DNA of 64,000 bases from Ifrita kowaldi. Taxonomy: Eukaryota; Chordata; Aves; Passeriformes; Cinclosomatidae. Positions 1 to 13,781 of the stretch are shown one piece after another; the stretch's first letter is position 1; each line of letters starts with the position of its first letter. Below the pieces are notes generated by a model. It did no database searches and had not been told where the DNA came from. It saw nothing but the letters and a program-made list of their open reading frames with translations. The position numbers and the translations under genes are program-made. The DNA lies in the NCBI GenBank assembly GCA_013398055.1, contig VZRS01001504.1, forward strand, positions 1 to 64,000. Direction: 5' to 3'.

Positions 1-488
1 GGGCCAAGGCGCACCGCCACACAAGACAAGGAGGATTAATATCAAGAAACAACCTTTGCATATGGTGTAGCCCTACAGCACCATAGAACAATACAGAGCT
101 GCAAGGAAACTCCACTTTGTCTAGCAGTCAGCAGGGTACAAGGGAAACACTCTGCAGTGCATTTATCCACAGCAAAATCCTTCATTAAAATACAGACTTG
201 TCTAAATAACGCATGGAGATTTGGTTCAGACATTGTTTGAAAACTGGTTCAGTATCCTCTCATCAAGAGAGGCAAAAGCACATCTGGTTTATGTTGTCTA
301 GAAGGTCATCAGCCTGAATACACTGGAAGCAACCTGACATTGGCACATTCAGTCCTGGCCTGGTAAGCCTTAGGAAGAAGTGGAAATACACATGCTGCCC
401 TGGCATGGCCTTCGTAATTATAGGAAAGGGTCCCATCATTAAAAATTGGGAATTTCACAGCAGAAATTTTTGCCACGTTCTTAATAAG

Positions 489-741
489 TCAGCCATTACA
501 ATCCCACAAATCAGGATTGTGCACGTGAACACAGATGTGTAGGTGACTGCTCTTTACTCTTTTTTTTGCATCAGGTATGCACTTGCAAAACCAGACTGAT
601 TTGACAGATAAGTAACTGAAATACTTGCCATAGAGTTCTAATGAATTGACAAGCATGGGATACTTCCATATTTTCATCTTATTTCCAGGAAGGCCTTGTC
701 CCATCATCAGTTCACTGGGTAACCAGAGCAAGGAAGAAATC
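489..741 (-). pseudogene. CDC20B: CDC20B last exon, degraded
   Basis: The acceptor at 742-743 leaves one extra base before the conserved frame ISSLLWLPSEL, so the junction from the phase-0 exon 1470-1595 shifts frame. The start matches mammalian ICSLIWLPKTKEIATGQG. After KMKIWKYP the final WD repeat (GHRGRVLHL...WNCY in mammals) is barely recognisable. The frame runs to a TGA at 489-491. Confidence 0.65.
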
Positions 742-1469
742 CTTGCAATCTAATCTAATGCAATTTAAAATTCTGCTTTAGTTTTCAGAAGGGCTTAACA
801 TACACCATTCAGAGGTTTGAAATGTAATCTACAATGTTTAAACAAGCTACTGAGAAATAGCCCCAGCAGAGTATTTACTTATTTAGAAGGATCATTTAAT
901 TGTTTGCAACTCTTCAAAGTACAGTTGCTTTATTGTCCTATCTAAACATGGTAACAGCCTGCCAGTATAACACCAAAGCCCTCAAAACACATCCTCAGCT
1001 AAGTTGTAACAGCTCCAGCAAATCAAGTTGCTTTGCTGCAGCTGAGAACCTGTTCCTCTGTCTCCTAATATTCAGATTCCAGAGACAGATGTTTTCTCTC
1101 TGACTCTTACACCTCTCCTCACCCCAATGCTCTGGGAATTTTCCTTTCCCTTCAGCATTCTCTCCACATTTAGAGTTTTGGCCGAAACTATTATTGCCAG
1201 CAAGGAAAGAGGATGAAAAGTGTCTGGCTTCAGGACTATCTCCTCTTCAATCACTTCAGCATGACCACAGAAGTGGTGAATGAAAAACAACAAACTGCTT
1301 GAGTCAATCACACACTGCAGTGCTGAAAGTAGCACAGTTGCATATCCAGAGAAAATCCTGCTGTTCCTCTTACTGCAGAACCACCCTCAAAGTCAGTGGG
1401 AGTTTGCCAAAAGAGCACAACTAGACAAAAAGAGCATAGCCTAAGTATGCAGACATTTCATCATTTCAC

Positions 1470-1595
1470 CTGCGAATCTGTAACTGCACTTTGGATGATT
1501 TTCTCACAATTTATGTGCCAGACACGCAAAATCCCATCTTTCATTCCATGTCCTATAGCAAGGACTTTTGACTGCCAAGGACACCAGTTTATAGC
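1470..1595 (-). pseudogene. CDC20B: CDC20B well-preserved WD exon
   Basis: A 126-nt exon (42 codons, phase 0 at both ends) with acceptor attttttag and donor gtgaaa. It reads AINWCPWQSKVLAIGHGMKD and GILRVWHINCEKIIQS, matching mammalian AMDWCPWQSGVLAIGGGMKD. This is the best-preserved exon of the locus and has no lesion. Confidence 0.85.
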
Positions 1596-2578
1596 CTAAA
1601 AAATAAAAAGAAAACAGATGCCAGAACAGATTAGGAGGTTAGCTGGAAGAACAGAGGAGTTTTAGCTTAAAGTCTAGCTGTAAAAATGAACTACAACAAG
1701 CACACAGAACGTACACTTAGGGCAGTGTAGGATCCCAAAACTTCCAGTGCTGCTTCCCTTGCGCTTGTTTCATAGCCTACACTGTCCCACATGCCCTCCT
1801 AAAACTCCAGATTCTCTGCTTGCCCTTCAGAGGCCACAGACTCACACCTCAGTACCAGAAGAACCCAGCAGAATAGAGTCTTACTGCCTAAGCCAAGCCA
1901 TCGCAGAAGTCTAAGCAAAGAGGTCTACAGGGCTTACAAGAGACCTGGTTTCTCCTGGGATATTTCCAGGATATGCCTAAGGCCCAGGGTCTACCTGAAT
2001 AAAAGCTTCTCAGAGCTCAATTCCACCTGTTTTAATAAATTTCCCTGACCCTTTAACCTCAGCACTCCAGTCCAGCTTCAGATACTTTTGAGAGGACAGC
2101 TTGTAAATACTGGACTCTCCTGCCTCTTATTACTAATACCTGACCTATCTCCCACACAGACAGGGACTTCATAAAGATAAAGAATCTCAAATTGTTTCAT
2201 TTAAAATTTCCATCTTTAGATTATTTGCCACCAGAAACAGCATGAAAATATGGGCAGGAGGGCAAAAGGAACCTCATATATTAAATTAATTTCAGCAGAA
2301 ATCATTTTCCAAAACTCCAAGAATTGAAACGTCTTTTTTGCAAACTTGTAAGTATTACACCACCAAACTTTGCTGTGAAGGTACATTGAAGAAAATGTGA
2401 TAAAGGTTATTTCTGTTTAGAAATAAATTTATGAAGGCCTACTAATCCAGTATCAAAGCCCTAGCAAACTTATCTATGAGGAGAACTTGTCTTAAACTGC
2501 AACACAGACAGAAGAAACTAATAGATATCAGTAAGATAATTTGAAAAATTACCTGGGCAATATGCCTTCTTCATATAC

Positions 2579-2930
2579 TTTAACTGCTAAGAAATGAAGT
2601 ATGGTTTCCCATGTCTGTGACTGCAATTTCACACCAGGGTCACTAGGCCAGATATTCAATATAGCACCCCTGGACCCAATTGCCAGCAACAGGTTGGCTA
2701 GTAACAATTTCAGGCTGCAGTGCTTTGTTTGTTTTGACGAAGAAACCCAACATGGTGCTGAGCAACCTGAACATCATGGTGATGGAGGGATCCTAATAAT
2801 GAACCGCTGCAGACGAGAAAAGTCAGCGCGGGTTTAATGTTAGTGACGACAAGCAGCTTCATCACACCTGGGTTTCTTCAGAAGCAAACCACATCAGAGT
2901 GAAATGTGCCAGCAGAAGAACAGCATTTCA
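2579..2930 (-). pseudogene. CDC20B: CDC20B WD exon with stops and a frameshift
   Basis: The minus-strand frame holds SGSLLGSLHHHDVQVAQHHV, clearly the CDC20B blade SGSRLGRVYHHDVRVAQHHV. In the same frame there is a TGA at 2878-2880, 24 codons before that block, and a TGA at 2710-2712 after it. The homology then continues in a different frame as LLLAIGSRGAILNIWPSDPG, ending at donor gtatat (2578). Upstream, the VQLWDVV position shows small deletions that cancel out. The 5' edge of the exon is approximate. Confidence 0.75.
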
Positions 2931-4074
2931 GTAAGGGGAAACACAGAACAACTATCAAACACACACCTGACCATGGAGGTGACTGGCAACAGAAAGGAGC
3001 CAAGCAGCTGCTCCATTCAAGCTGGGCAGGATACCTGTTGTCTCTCAAGTTTCTTTTCCATGAGCATGTTGTATGCCACTAATCTGCACCCTGTTCAACT
3101 GCCAAGCCATTTAAGGCAAACTATTTCCTGTTCTTCACAAAAAATTCTTTCACAAGATGACTTTTGCCAAAGCCAGGTGTGACTCCACACCCAACAGAGA
3201 GGCAGTGTAGAACTGCACCCTATTCCTAAAGATCTTTCTAGCAAGTTACAGTGTATTCTTTGGTTCTGATGCTTCCTTTGTATCCTTTCTCCCTCCCACT
3301 CCAAGGCTTTAGGAAAATCTGCACAGCTTGGCACTGTTGCACAAGCTGCCTGATAGGAAATGGATTCACAGTTCTACAACCAGTATCATCAGTCTACCAA
3401 AGGCAGGAAGGAATACCCTGCCTGGAAGCATGGCTACTGTTAAAGTTTAGCTCCTAGAAATGGGGTTTACATATTAATACGGGAGTTGAACTGAAAATAT
3501 TGAAAATACCTTGCAGTGTATTTTACCATTTTTCATGGATATTACTTACATCAAACCTATGACAAATCAGGAGAGCTTCCTGCTGGAAGTTCACACTTAC
3601 AACTAGTATGATGACACTGAAATAAAATCAGCAAGTTCAATACAATCTTTCTGGGTATCTGAGAAAGAGATATCTGATAAAGAGATATCTGATATTACTT
3701 CAATAGATTAATTTAAGGTGTTAAGGGTTAGTGACTGGAGATTTTCCCACACTAGCTCCAAAAGATTTATCAAATACACATTGAGTGACCTGGAAGCACT
3801 AAAAATGCACACACAAAACTGACTTGTTGCAAGAAATGTCATTATGTTGTGCTTGTATAATGGACTTGAAGATCACAAAAGCAGGGAAGATTCCAACTGA
3901 GCCATGTCTCAGTGAAAATTAAGCATGTCTTTATGGAAAATACCTATGAAACTACATGGGCATATGTGCCTTACATGCAAAAGCATCATCATTTGCGTCC
4001 TGAAGATTTAGATAGATTTTCCTACTATATCATAAAAATAATAAAATCTAACCCAGGGTATTTGGTCCAGATGA

Positions 4075-4330
4075 GATGGAGTTCGTTTGCCCCACAGCAG
4101 CCCCACCAGTGCTGTGCTTTGGTTGGTGGCCAGAAGGGTGTTGGTAACACACCCATGTTTTGGCACCAGTGCTGCCTCTCCAGCACTCCTTTCTCACTGG
4201 GGGCTGGGCAAGATCCTGGGTGGGGACAGAGCCAGGACATTTGAGCCAAACCAATATTTCATACCATATGACGTCTGGTCAGCAAAAAAACCTAAGAGAA
4301 GAGGGCAAAGGAGGCAGGAAGAGGGGAAAG
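4075..4330 (+). mobile_element. Solo or partial LTR, avian ERVL-like
   Basis: This segment holds a run resembling the U3 end of avian ERVL-type LTRs. It includes a stretch like gttggtggccagaagggtg, the word aacacaccc followed by atgttttggc, and then ataccatatgacgtctggtc leading into a region that would carry the TATA box. No internal retroviral gene lies beside it. It sits in a CDC20B intron. Boundaries are approximate, and no target-site duplication was identified. Confidence 0.5.
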
Positions 4331-5429
4331 CATTCATTATTATCATGTCTGTCTTTCAGAATAACTGCTGTCCTGAAGTCCTGCTTCACAGGAAGTGGCC
4401 TTTGTTTTTGCCTTATTCAACTGCCTTTATCTTCACACACAAGGTTTTTTCCATCTTATTTTCTCCCCTTCCCCTTTCTGCTGAAGGTGGTGGTAGACTA
4501 GGTGGTGGGCACCTGGCATCCAGCCTGGGTCAATCCAGCACATCACGAGAAACAGAAGTGAATTGCCATATTGATAGTGTTGGTCATATTAGGGTTCCCA
4601 GTAACTGTAGTGATATGAATGGCAAGGAAGCAGACTTCTTAGAATAACGTCTGGAAGGAGATTTTTTTTCCACTTGGAATGAAAAGAAATCAAAATTATT
4701 TGCTTTTGACAAAAAAGACGGCATCTGTTCTGCTAAAGGTAAAGAAAAGACAGTAAAATGTGATGGATTAATTTACGGTGCTGAAATTCATTTATAGATT
4801 CATGATGATGTGTTGCTGGATTATTTTTAACTACAACAATTACACTGTAATCCTCAAGTCAATTGATACTTTGGAGTTGAAACTTCCACAGTGAAGTTTA
4901 GTGTAAGAATGCTGCTCTAATTTTAGTAACAATTAATATTAACTCCGTGTCTTTTTTTCTCCTTATGCAGTTATTTTAATTCTGCCCTAATATTAGAATT
5001 AGATAGTAAATTTCAAACCTAGAAAAAGAAATAAATGTTAGCTCAACCTTATGTGTCAACCATAACTGTAGTTCCCAGGCTCACACCAAATTTTATCGTC
5101 AATTTCTGCTCTGAAGTTCCTGTTATTTTCACTGCTTGGGCCAAGAGGAAACGTGGAACGAAACTATTTCTTGCTGTAGTAAGGTTATGCCACTTGGCAC
5201 TGGCAGGATGTTACACCTGCATCCTTGTAACCTAACCCACCCGGTATAATTGCAACTGCGTTTTGTTAACTGTTTGTTCAGCTGCTATGCCTGTACCTCC
5301 TTGTACCTCCACCTTGCAGACTAATACCATCACAACCAGAGCATCTTGTGAAACCAAAATAGAACTACCACTGCTGTTCCTATCAAGAGATACTGGTTTC
5401 ATTTTGAATTAACAATAAAGTCAGCCTAC

Positions 5430-5546
5430 CCTTGCTATTACGTTTCCATTTAAGTAAAACAGAACACTATCATACGATTTTAAAGTCACAGAAGCATTCA
5501 TCATACGCAAGTCACCCCTCAGCCCCTTCATGTGTGAGTTAAAGAT
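5430..5546 (-). pseudogene. CDC20B: Possible CDC20B first WD-blade exon
   Basis: A 117-nt segment with acceptor ctgtttcag and donor gtaggc. It contains SHMKGLRGDLRMMNA, which may match the mammalian HITGLRNDYYLNI start of the propeller. The rest aligns poorly in any one frame. The position between neighbouring exons is right, but identity is weak. Confidence 0.35.
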
Positions 5547-8500
5547 CTGAAACAGAAAGTGGGATGAAAAAAACCCACAAGGGTACATTTGGTCTTTCTC
5601 ATCTGAGCCCACATACTGAAATGATACCTAAATACAAAATATTCACCTGCTGCTCTAAAATACAGCCCTTGACAAAGCAAATGTCAGCCACTTCATCCCT
5701 CCTTGGGCTGCAAACAGCAATGAGCTGGCCTTTCCTTGTGGGTACAGAGCTAGAGATGTGTGCAATTCTTAATAGCTGTGTCTTGCTGTGCATTTGAAAA
5801 GACAGATGCAGTCTTGATATCAATGGAGGGGCCATCTAAGCTACATACTGTCTCCCCAGCACTGGGCAAGCCATGATTTTTGAAGTTCAGACCCACTGGA
5901 AACTAAAGAATTTCAGGCTCAGGCTTTGCACAAAACCAGAGTCACAGCCTCCAAATCATAGTAATTCCTCAAGTGGTGACAGTTTTCTGGAAGGAGAGTA
6001 AGAAACAGAGACTACAGAAACAGGTTAAATCCTTTTTGTCTGCTTTCCTGTCATGCAATAAATCTCCATATGATTTCTGAGATGGGTGATAGCTGGGGGA
6101 ACAGGAAAATCACATTTGAACAAGGCCAAGAAAATCAGCTAAAATGAATGGGACATTTGCCTGAGTAAAAGCAGCAAGACCTTTTCCGGGAATAGACTTT
6201 ACTATTCACCTGCTCAGAATGCAATGATTCCAGCTCCAATTACAGACAGGTGGCCAACCATATTTCTCAGCCTCTTTCTTGTTTCAATGTTCCACAACTG
6301 CCAATCCAAAACAAACAAGAAATAACAATTTGACAGCAAGAGGAAAGAAAAATATGTTCCCTTCATTTGTTCACAAGAAGCCACTCCTCAGTTCTGAATT
6401 GACATAAGGAAAGCTCATTTATTTCACCAGTGAGACAATGAGTATTTTCAAATTTCAACACCTGTATCAGTGATGCTGCAGTCAGACTGAATTGAAGGGG
6501 TGCCCATCTGTGAGTTTAAAGCTATTTATTTACACGTCAGTATTTATAAGTTCATACATGGACGTGCTCCACTTCAGCACCTTCAGATTGCTGACTCATG
6601 ACCGAACCAGGTAGGTGCTGTTATTATCCAGCACTTCAGCCAAAGTCACACAAAATCACACACACATTTACCCTGCAGATGATAGGAAAAAATGCAAAAA
6701 GTTATTAAGGAAACTCTGCTTCTCATCTTCAGGGCTTGCTCAGTAAATGTGTGATGGGAATACTGCTTCCATTGCCCCTGATGCTGGTCACATTGCATTT
6801 GCAAAGCAAATCACTACAGTGATTAGCTTCAGAACACCCTGTTATGTCATGTAGGTCAGCAGCAGATGGTGTACAACATTTGATACCAAACCAGGACATT
6901 CTCATTTTGCATGACCCCTGAAGCACAGTACGTTCTACCATAATCCAAGGTCTGGCATCATATTTTGGTAACTAAAATCTCTCTGAAGAACAGTTGAATC
7001 CATCAGTCTGTTTAATTACAGACCTGACTCTTGCGGCAGAAATCGTTTCCATAGACCACTGTTGTTAATGTTGCCAGTCCTGGGACATACCTTGTGCATT
7101 ATCAGTGTGTATCATCCCAAAAACCTTTGTCCTGTTCATGGATATACATCAACACTCGCAAAGGTATGTTGAAAAAATCTTCCCAGGGACAATCACAAAC
7201 ACATACACATAAAGAGTGGTTTGTTAGATCTTATGAAGTGTTAAAAATCTTCAGACCTGAGATTTATGTGTTCGTGTGTAGCTCGTGTTTAATTTTTGCC
7301 TGTTCACCAACAAATACGTAAGTGAGAATTTAGTTCAGAAGGTGTCACCCAAACCACAAACGATGTCACCGCTGTCTTCAAAAACAAGGTATTTCAAAGT
7401 CCACTCAATGAAACTGCTGCTGTGGTGACTGGCTCCTAGATATCCAAGGCTGATTGATAAAACATTTAACCTACTTTTAAGTGGGGGTAGATCTATTTGA
7501 TTTGAAAGTTGTATTGAGATCTGTAGCTGAAGGAAGCTTCATGAGACTTACGTCCTGCGGCGATTCCATTTTACATGAAGGGGACACACCACCATCTTTC
7601 TTGAAACACATTATAAGAATTCACAGTCTGTGCAAGAAACACCACAAAGGAGAAATTAACTTACAGTAATCATTGCACCAGCCAGTAATATGAAGCCTCA
7701 CTTCCGGCTCCAAAGGTGAGAATGGCTTCATGGTGGTAACAGTTCTAAGCTCATTTCAGGTCCCCTCTTGGCATTCTATATTTGAAGATTCATCACATGC
7801 GAATCAGTATTGCAAAACACCACCATTTTTTCTCAGGTCTAAGCCTTTCACATTCTCATTATATTTGTCTCTCCACAATTCAGAGAAGGCTTGAAGGGCC
7901 TAATTTATCCTGGGTAGGCTCAAAACACTAGACACACTAGACCAGGCAAAAGCCACATCTCACCAGTTTTTTCAAACTTTCATGCATTCAGCCAGCTAGA
8001 GCTGAGAATAGGGTCCACTGTATTTTGTTTAAATTGTACCGCTGTCCAATACAAAACATGGTGTTTTTTCTCTTTTTTTGCCTTTGTTTCTGTCAGAAGT
8101 TGCTATTAGCAGAACTTTTCATGTGTGCTCTTCCACTCCAAAACCCCCTTACAGAGTAATTAACTCTTTTGCTTTCTGGTGTTTATTTCCTCCCAAAAGT
8201 CTGCCCCACCGATATCTAACCACAGGAAGAGGGTTTTAGAATGCACGCTCTTTGATCACACCACACTAAGCTCATGACAGCACAGTAACAAGAAACAAAA
8301 GACAATACAAGTACGAGCAAGAAGAGTCATCCTTTGTGGTCATTGTCTACATCAGGCTGCAAAGACTCCGCAGCATTATTAAAAAAAAAAACCAGATCAT
8401 TAGCCTTTTTAATGATTTAATGCTAGATTTTTATGTATAAGAAATTATATTTCTGTAGTGTGCAGAGCAGAATGCTGGAGACCCACATTTTTGCAACTTT

Positions 8501-10416
8501 CTCTGTGTTTTAGATTCCAGATTCGAGTTATTCCCCAAGGAGTAATTACAATAAGTCTTAGAAGTTTCAAGGGCAGAAGATGACATTCATCTCTACAACC
8601 AACCTTTTCTCTTCAAAAAAAAATTCAACACTGACAAAGTATTTGTACTCTGTAAATATACACATACACAATCTATATGAAACTTCAATGGCAAATTGTG
8701 GAGAAGTTACCTCATGCAACCCTTCCATATTCTTCTCCCATATTCCAAAATTCAATTTTGACAGACAGCAAATGTTTCCCCTCTCAGCTGTGGCAGTCCT
8801 TCTCTCTGAAGATGAACAAGTAGGTTACAGTGATTTTCTTCTGTGCCTAAAATTTTGTGGAGTTAAACAATTAAGAAAATTCGCAGGAATGACCTCAGAT
8901 CTGCACAGTGGGATATGTAGCACTGCATTCTAACCCTAAAATGTCTAACATCACTAAAATGAGACTTTGCTGTACAGAAAAAAACTGTATTTTTAATATC
9001 TAGATTTTTCATTACTTTTGAAATGTTTACAAAGCCTTTCTGAATCCCACCAAGATAACTCAAGAAACTTAAGGCACTTAATTGCAATATTCAATGAATG
9101 GCAACTCTTCTGTAACTCTGTAAACATTTTTCTTCTTTAACATTGGCAGTTGACATTGTGCAGTGAGACAGTAACAGATGAAATCATCTCTGTAACTCAT
9201 TTCAGGATTCTCTTCTCTTGTGAGTAATTCATCTACCCCAAATTCATACTGGTTACCCTTTCAGCCCTATTCACCTACTTCATGGACACATGAATATGCA
9301 TAACAGGCCTTTTTCTTAGTGGAGATTAAATTTCATTATGCCATTTTGTTATTTTTCCTGGGTACTAGTGGATATCACTGACTTTTGATAAGATTTTGGC
9401 TCTCACATGCCTGTGTCAATTCTCAAAACGACACTCAGGAATTGATAAGTAGTCAGTACTGTCACATCAAACCACTTGATTAACAAGTAGGTGGGTGGAA
9501 TCAAACCTGGTGTTCTTAATGCCTGCATTCGTTTGACATCAAGGGAAAAAGCCACTGTGATTTATCCCTACACTGTTCCTATTAACTGCTCTGAAACCAG
9601 GCTTATTTGCACAGAGGAAAGCAACACAAGAAAATACAAATCTATCACATAAATCCCAACTTCTTCCAAAGGGGGTTGAAATCCAGATTCATAAAGAGAC
9701 ATAGCCAGAGCACCAAAACAAGTCATCTGTTCAAGACAGAAGACACCGAAATATTAGTCTGAGATTTAATGAACTGTCTCACACCCAAATAAGTACGGGA
9801 ATGCCTGTATTATTTCACAGATATCTCTTCAGATTCCCCCTGTTTTCAAATCCCTTGATCATTCACACTCCCTTATGCTCATTCATTCACAGGATATTTT
9901 ATGTAGTAAATTAATCGACTGCCCCACAGATGAAACCAGCCGCAGTGCTAGGGACAGTTTGATCCTATTACCTCTCCCTACAGGTAAGAGCAACAAGATT
10001 CCACCATCTCTGCAAGCCCTGCACTCATATGTACCCAACAGTCCATAGGATACATATCCCCCATCCATTCCACAGCACAATCCTGTATTTTTAGTTTAGT
10101 TTGTAGGGTTCTGAAACAGAAAAGCTGAAAGGAAATTAAGGTTTTAAAGCCACCAGTGCATCAGATGGGGGCCAAAAGAGAGACAGGTAAAATGCTAGGA
10201 GTTAACCACACCAAAAGAGCTGGAATACTATCTGTTCAGAGGTTGTGAGACCTCTAGAAATAGCTCTGAGCAGGTAGCAGGTAGCTCTCAGCCACTTTGT
10301 ATTATTCTGCAACACTTGCTGGAAGAGGTAGATGCACTTGTTTTTCCAGTGTGGATGCAGACTGTACTATCTTACTGTTCAGTGTGCCCGAAAATGTTCG
10401 CTATGTTGGAACATAC
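5547..10416. other. CDC20B intron, nothing else recognised
   Basis: AT-rich intronic sequence with only short chance open frames on both strands. No repeat family, RNA gene or conserved exon was recognised. Confidence 0.5.
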
Positions 10417-10506
10417 CTTTCCAGATGCAACTGGTATTTTCACAGACCTTCACATCATCACTTTCTGAAATGCTATATCCAACCTCCTGGACCATTGGAA
10501 GTTGAG
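10417..10506 (-). pseudogene. CDC20B: CDC20B exon with CENTSCIWKG motif
   Basis: A 90-nt exon with acceptor catttcag and donor gtatgt. The frame ends KVCENTSCIWK and leaves one base, corresponding to the mammalian CEQSECVWKG block just before the WD40 propeller. The reading frame of this exon is open. Confidence 0.65.
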
Positions 10507-12069
10507 CTGAAATGAAAATATGACTGAATGAAGAAGTCAGTTGAAAAACATATTTCAATATCATGGATAACACAAAGCCCATCAAAGGACTCAACAGTCA
10601 TTACATAGAAGCTTCAAAACAGCCTGTCTCTGGGATGGGAGATGAATAACAAATACAGAATACCAAATCATATCCAAATCATGTTGCTCTAACTTGAGGG
10701 ACTTGAGACATCTTTCCTTCCATAAAATGCAGATCCACTGCTAATGATCACACACACTTTAACAAAGCTGTTTGAACAAGGCCACCTTAGCAGTGGGAAA
10801 AGATCCAAATCTGTACATCTGGAGTTACTACCTGGGTCACCTGTCAAACCTGGGTGACCTCTTGTCCTCTGCCAGTTGGCATTTGGACTAATTTTACCAG
10901 CTTGTAATGACGTTTCCTGCGTGCCATCATTTCTGTGGTGCTTACACTGCAGGGCCATTGATTACAGCATGAGACCCCCTGGATGTCAGAGTCCTCCCTC
11001 AAACCAGGCTCACAGACACTGGACTCCATGATCCCATTCCCTAAACCAGTGCCACAATATAAAATGGAAAATAGCTACGAAGTATTTCTGAAGAATAAGA
11101 TCTTAAAAATTACATTAGCTTCTCCTTGGGTATCAAAGAAACAGACAATGCAGCAAAAATAAGAAAAGGGAGATCAGAATTGTTATTGGAACCTTTTATG
11201 AAAATAATTAGCATAGGTCTTTAACCAAGATTCAAAGGCTCAGATCAGCTCACACAGGACAGGAATATCTTTACCAACTCCTAGTAATGTGCATTTCTTC
11301 ACAATGGTGACTGAGATGAATGCTCTGATGCCAGTTCTCTGTTTGTTCTGTAATTATTTATACACAGTAATGTGGAAACGCAGCTGATGTTTTTCCAACC
11401 ACTCAGGATTAGTGAATTCTTTCTCTCCAATATCTTCTCTCCAATGTCCTTCCATTCACAGTCTGTGTTACTCTTCTTCAAAACCCTGCTGCAGTCATGA
11501 CAAGAAATGTCTTAGAAAAACATAACCTGAAAATAGAAGTGTTTCTCCTTTATATATTCCAGCTGTTCTACAGTAGGTCTTCAGCTTTGAGAGGCATTTT
11601 CTGTACGATTTATACAGACAGCTTGGCAGAAAGTTAATCACATTGCTTGGATATGTGTCCCTTTCAAATTAGTGCAGACGTTTCTGTGGAAAACTGATTA
11701 TGTATACAAAAAAGTAATATTTTGGCCCACAGAGAGACCACACACATTCACCAGTACGTGAGAAGATTTTATTCTCAATGGATCCCATTCTTTTACACTA
11801 ACAGGGAGCACAAAGTACATAGTCATTTATTACTATATCTAAGAAGATGAGTAGATTTTTGTACGGGTTTAGCCAGGACTGGCTTTCAAATGGTTTTAGG
11901 AAGAACTTAGGTTTTGGTGACCCCACAACATATTGCAAAGACACCTGTGTCACAGTATAGGCAGTGGTTGTAGTCCTCGATCTAGAACTGTGAATATATT
12001 AGCTCTAACTCAACTTCTACTTGTAAGTTACAGCATAAATCTAGGTTTACATAGTAACCATGTGAACCT

Positions 12070-12831
12070 CATGAGGTACCTCAGCAAGGCCAAGTGCAAC
12101 GTGCTGCACATGGCCCAGGACAACCTCCACTATCAACACAGGCTGGGGGTGAACAGATCGAGAGCAGCCCTACCCAGAAGGACATGGGGGCACCGACGGA
12201 TGAAAAGCTGGACATGAGCTGGAAATGGGCATTTATAGCCCAGAAAACCAATTGCATCCTGGGCTGCACAAAAAACATGTGGCCAGCAAATTGAGGGAGG
12301 TGATTCTGCCTCTCTGTTCCACTCTGGTGAGATCTCACCTGGAATGCTGTATCCAGTGTGGGGCCTCCAACACAAGAAAGACCTGTTGGAGTGGGTCCAG
12401 AGCAGACCCAAAAAAGTGTCCAGAGGGCTGCAGCACTCTTCTCTGAGCACAGGGTGAGAGAGAGGTGGTTGTTCAGCCTGGAGGGGAGAAGGCTCTGGAG
12501 AGTCCTTATTGCAGCTTTTCAATACTTACAGGGGGCTGATAAGACCTTTCAGCAGGGCCTGCTGTGATGGGACAAGAGGTAACGGTTTTAAACTAAAGGA
12601 GGGGAGATTGATACTAGAGATAAGGAGGAAATTTTTTACAATGCAGGTGGTGAAGCAGTGCAACAAGTTGCCTGGAGAGGTGGTGGATGACCCATCCCTG
12701 AAAACATTCAAGACCAGGTTGGACAGGGCTCTGAGCAACTTGAGCTACTTGTAAATGTCCCTGGTCATTGCAGGTGCTTTGGACTACATGACTTTTAAAA
12801 GTCCCATCCAACCCAAACCAATCTATGACTC
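12070..12831 (+). repeat. CR1 LINE 3' fragment
   Basis: A degenerate 3' end of a CR1 retrotransposon in plus orientation. It contains the translated C-terminal reverse-transcriptase region and the typical CR1 tail blocks (gggacaagaggtaacggttt, ggacagggctctgagcaact). It ends in the CR1 3' consensus near aaccaatctatgactcc. It is 5'-truncated, as is usual for CR1 insertions. Confidence 0.85.
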
Positions 12832-13707
12832 CATTTGAAGAGAACAACCTGCACTCATCTTGAAAATACATTTCATTGTAAGAAGAAATGTTTTATGTAC
12901 ATTACTTCATAGAAAGTGCTTATCATCTCACCAAAAAAAAAGGAGTTACATTTAATTTCTCTGTTGGCTAGATTCACCTAGGACTGTTAAATCAATAGAG
13001 TTGTTTATTTTAAGAGCTCTAAAATTCACTGATTCTCCAATCAATTGATGGGGGGGGGGCGGGGCAAGAAGAAAGAAAGCACTGCTGTTGAAAGGAATAT
13101 TTTCAAGACTGCTTCATTTATTAAGAAAATCAAGCCATTGTCCCAAGAATCAGTTTCCCTAAATGGTATAAAAGCGTGGTCTCTTTTCAAAATCCAGAGA
13201 GGTTCAAGAGTACCACTATTACAAAGCATCAGACAACAAGCCTAGTTAGTCTATCCACTCCTTTTCTTAGAAGTTCATCTTAATACCCTCACAGAAACTT
13301 CTCAATAATATAAATTAAGTATTATAAAACACTATTTAAAAAGACATTAGGTATGCCTCTCTGAAGCAATCTTATTCAATAGTTATGGTCAAAAGAGTAA
13401 TTATGTGAAAACAGCTATTAACATCTTCATATCAACTTCGGAACAGGTGCAATCCAGGAGAGAACAAGAGAAACTGTAATCACTGACTAAAAAGCTCCAA
13501 TTTAATATATGAACAGTCACAAGGAGACAGCAGTAAAGTAGAGAAGAGGTTTTGAGCATCACATTATGGTAATAGATTTTCTAACATAAGTACCAGTGCT
13601 TCACATAAGAAGTCAATTTTCAAGTTAGGGAAGAGAAACTTCTTCACTAGTGAAGGTGAGTAGCTGAAGCATAGACTTATGCTCGAAAAAGACATGGATA
13701 ATGCCTA

Positions 13708-13781
13708 AAAAAAAAAAAAAAAAAAAAAGGGGGGGCCAGTANNNNNNNNNNNNNNNNNNNNNNNNNNNNNNNNNNNNNNNN
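13708..13781. other. Poly-A/G run and 40-base assembly gap
   Basis: A run of about 21 A followed by seven G (gggggg...) leads into unknown bases at 13742-13781. It resumes in an A run, so the gap marks a homopolymer the assembly could not cross. Confidence 0.95.

Noticed and set aside
3095..3334. 79-residue minus-strand open frame considered as a further CDC20B WD exon
   Set aside because: No WD-repeat pattern and no suitable splice sites.
4087..4647. 186-residue plus-strand open frame
   Set aside because: It runs through LTR-like sequence and has no recognisable domain; treated as chance.
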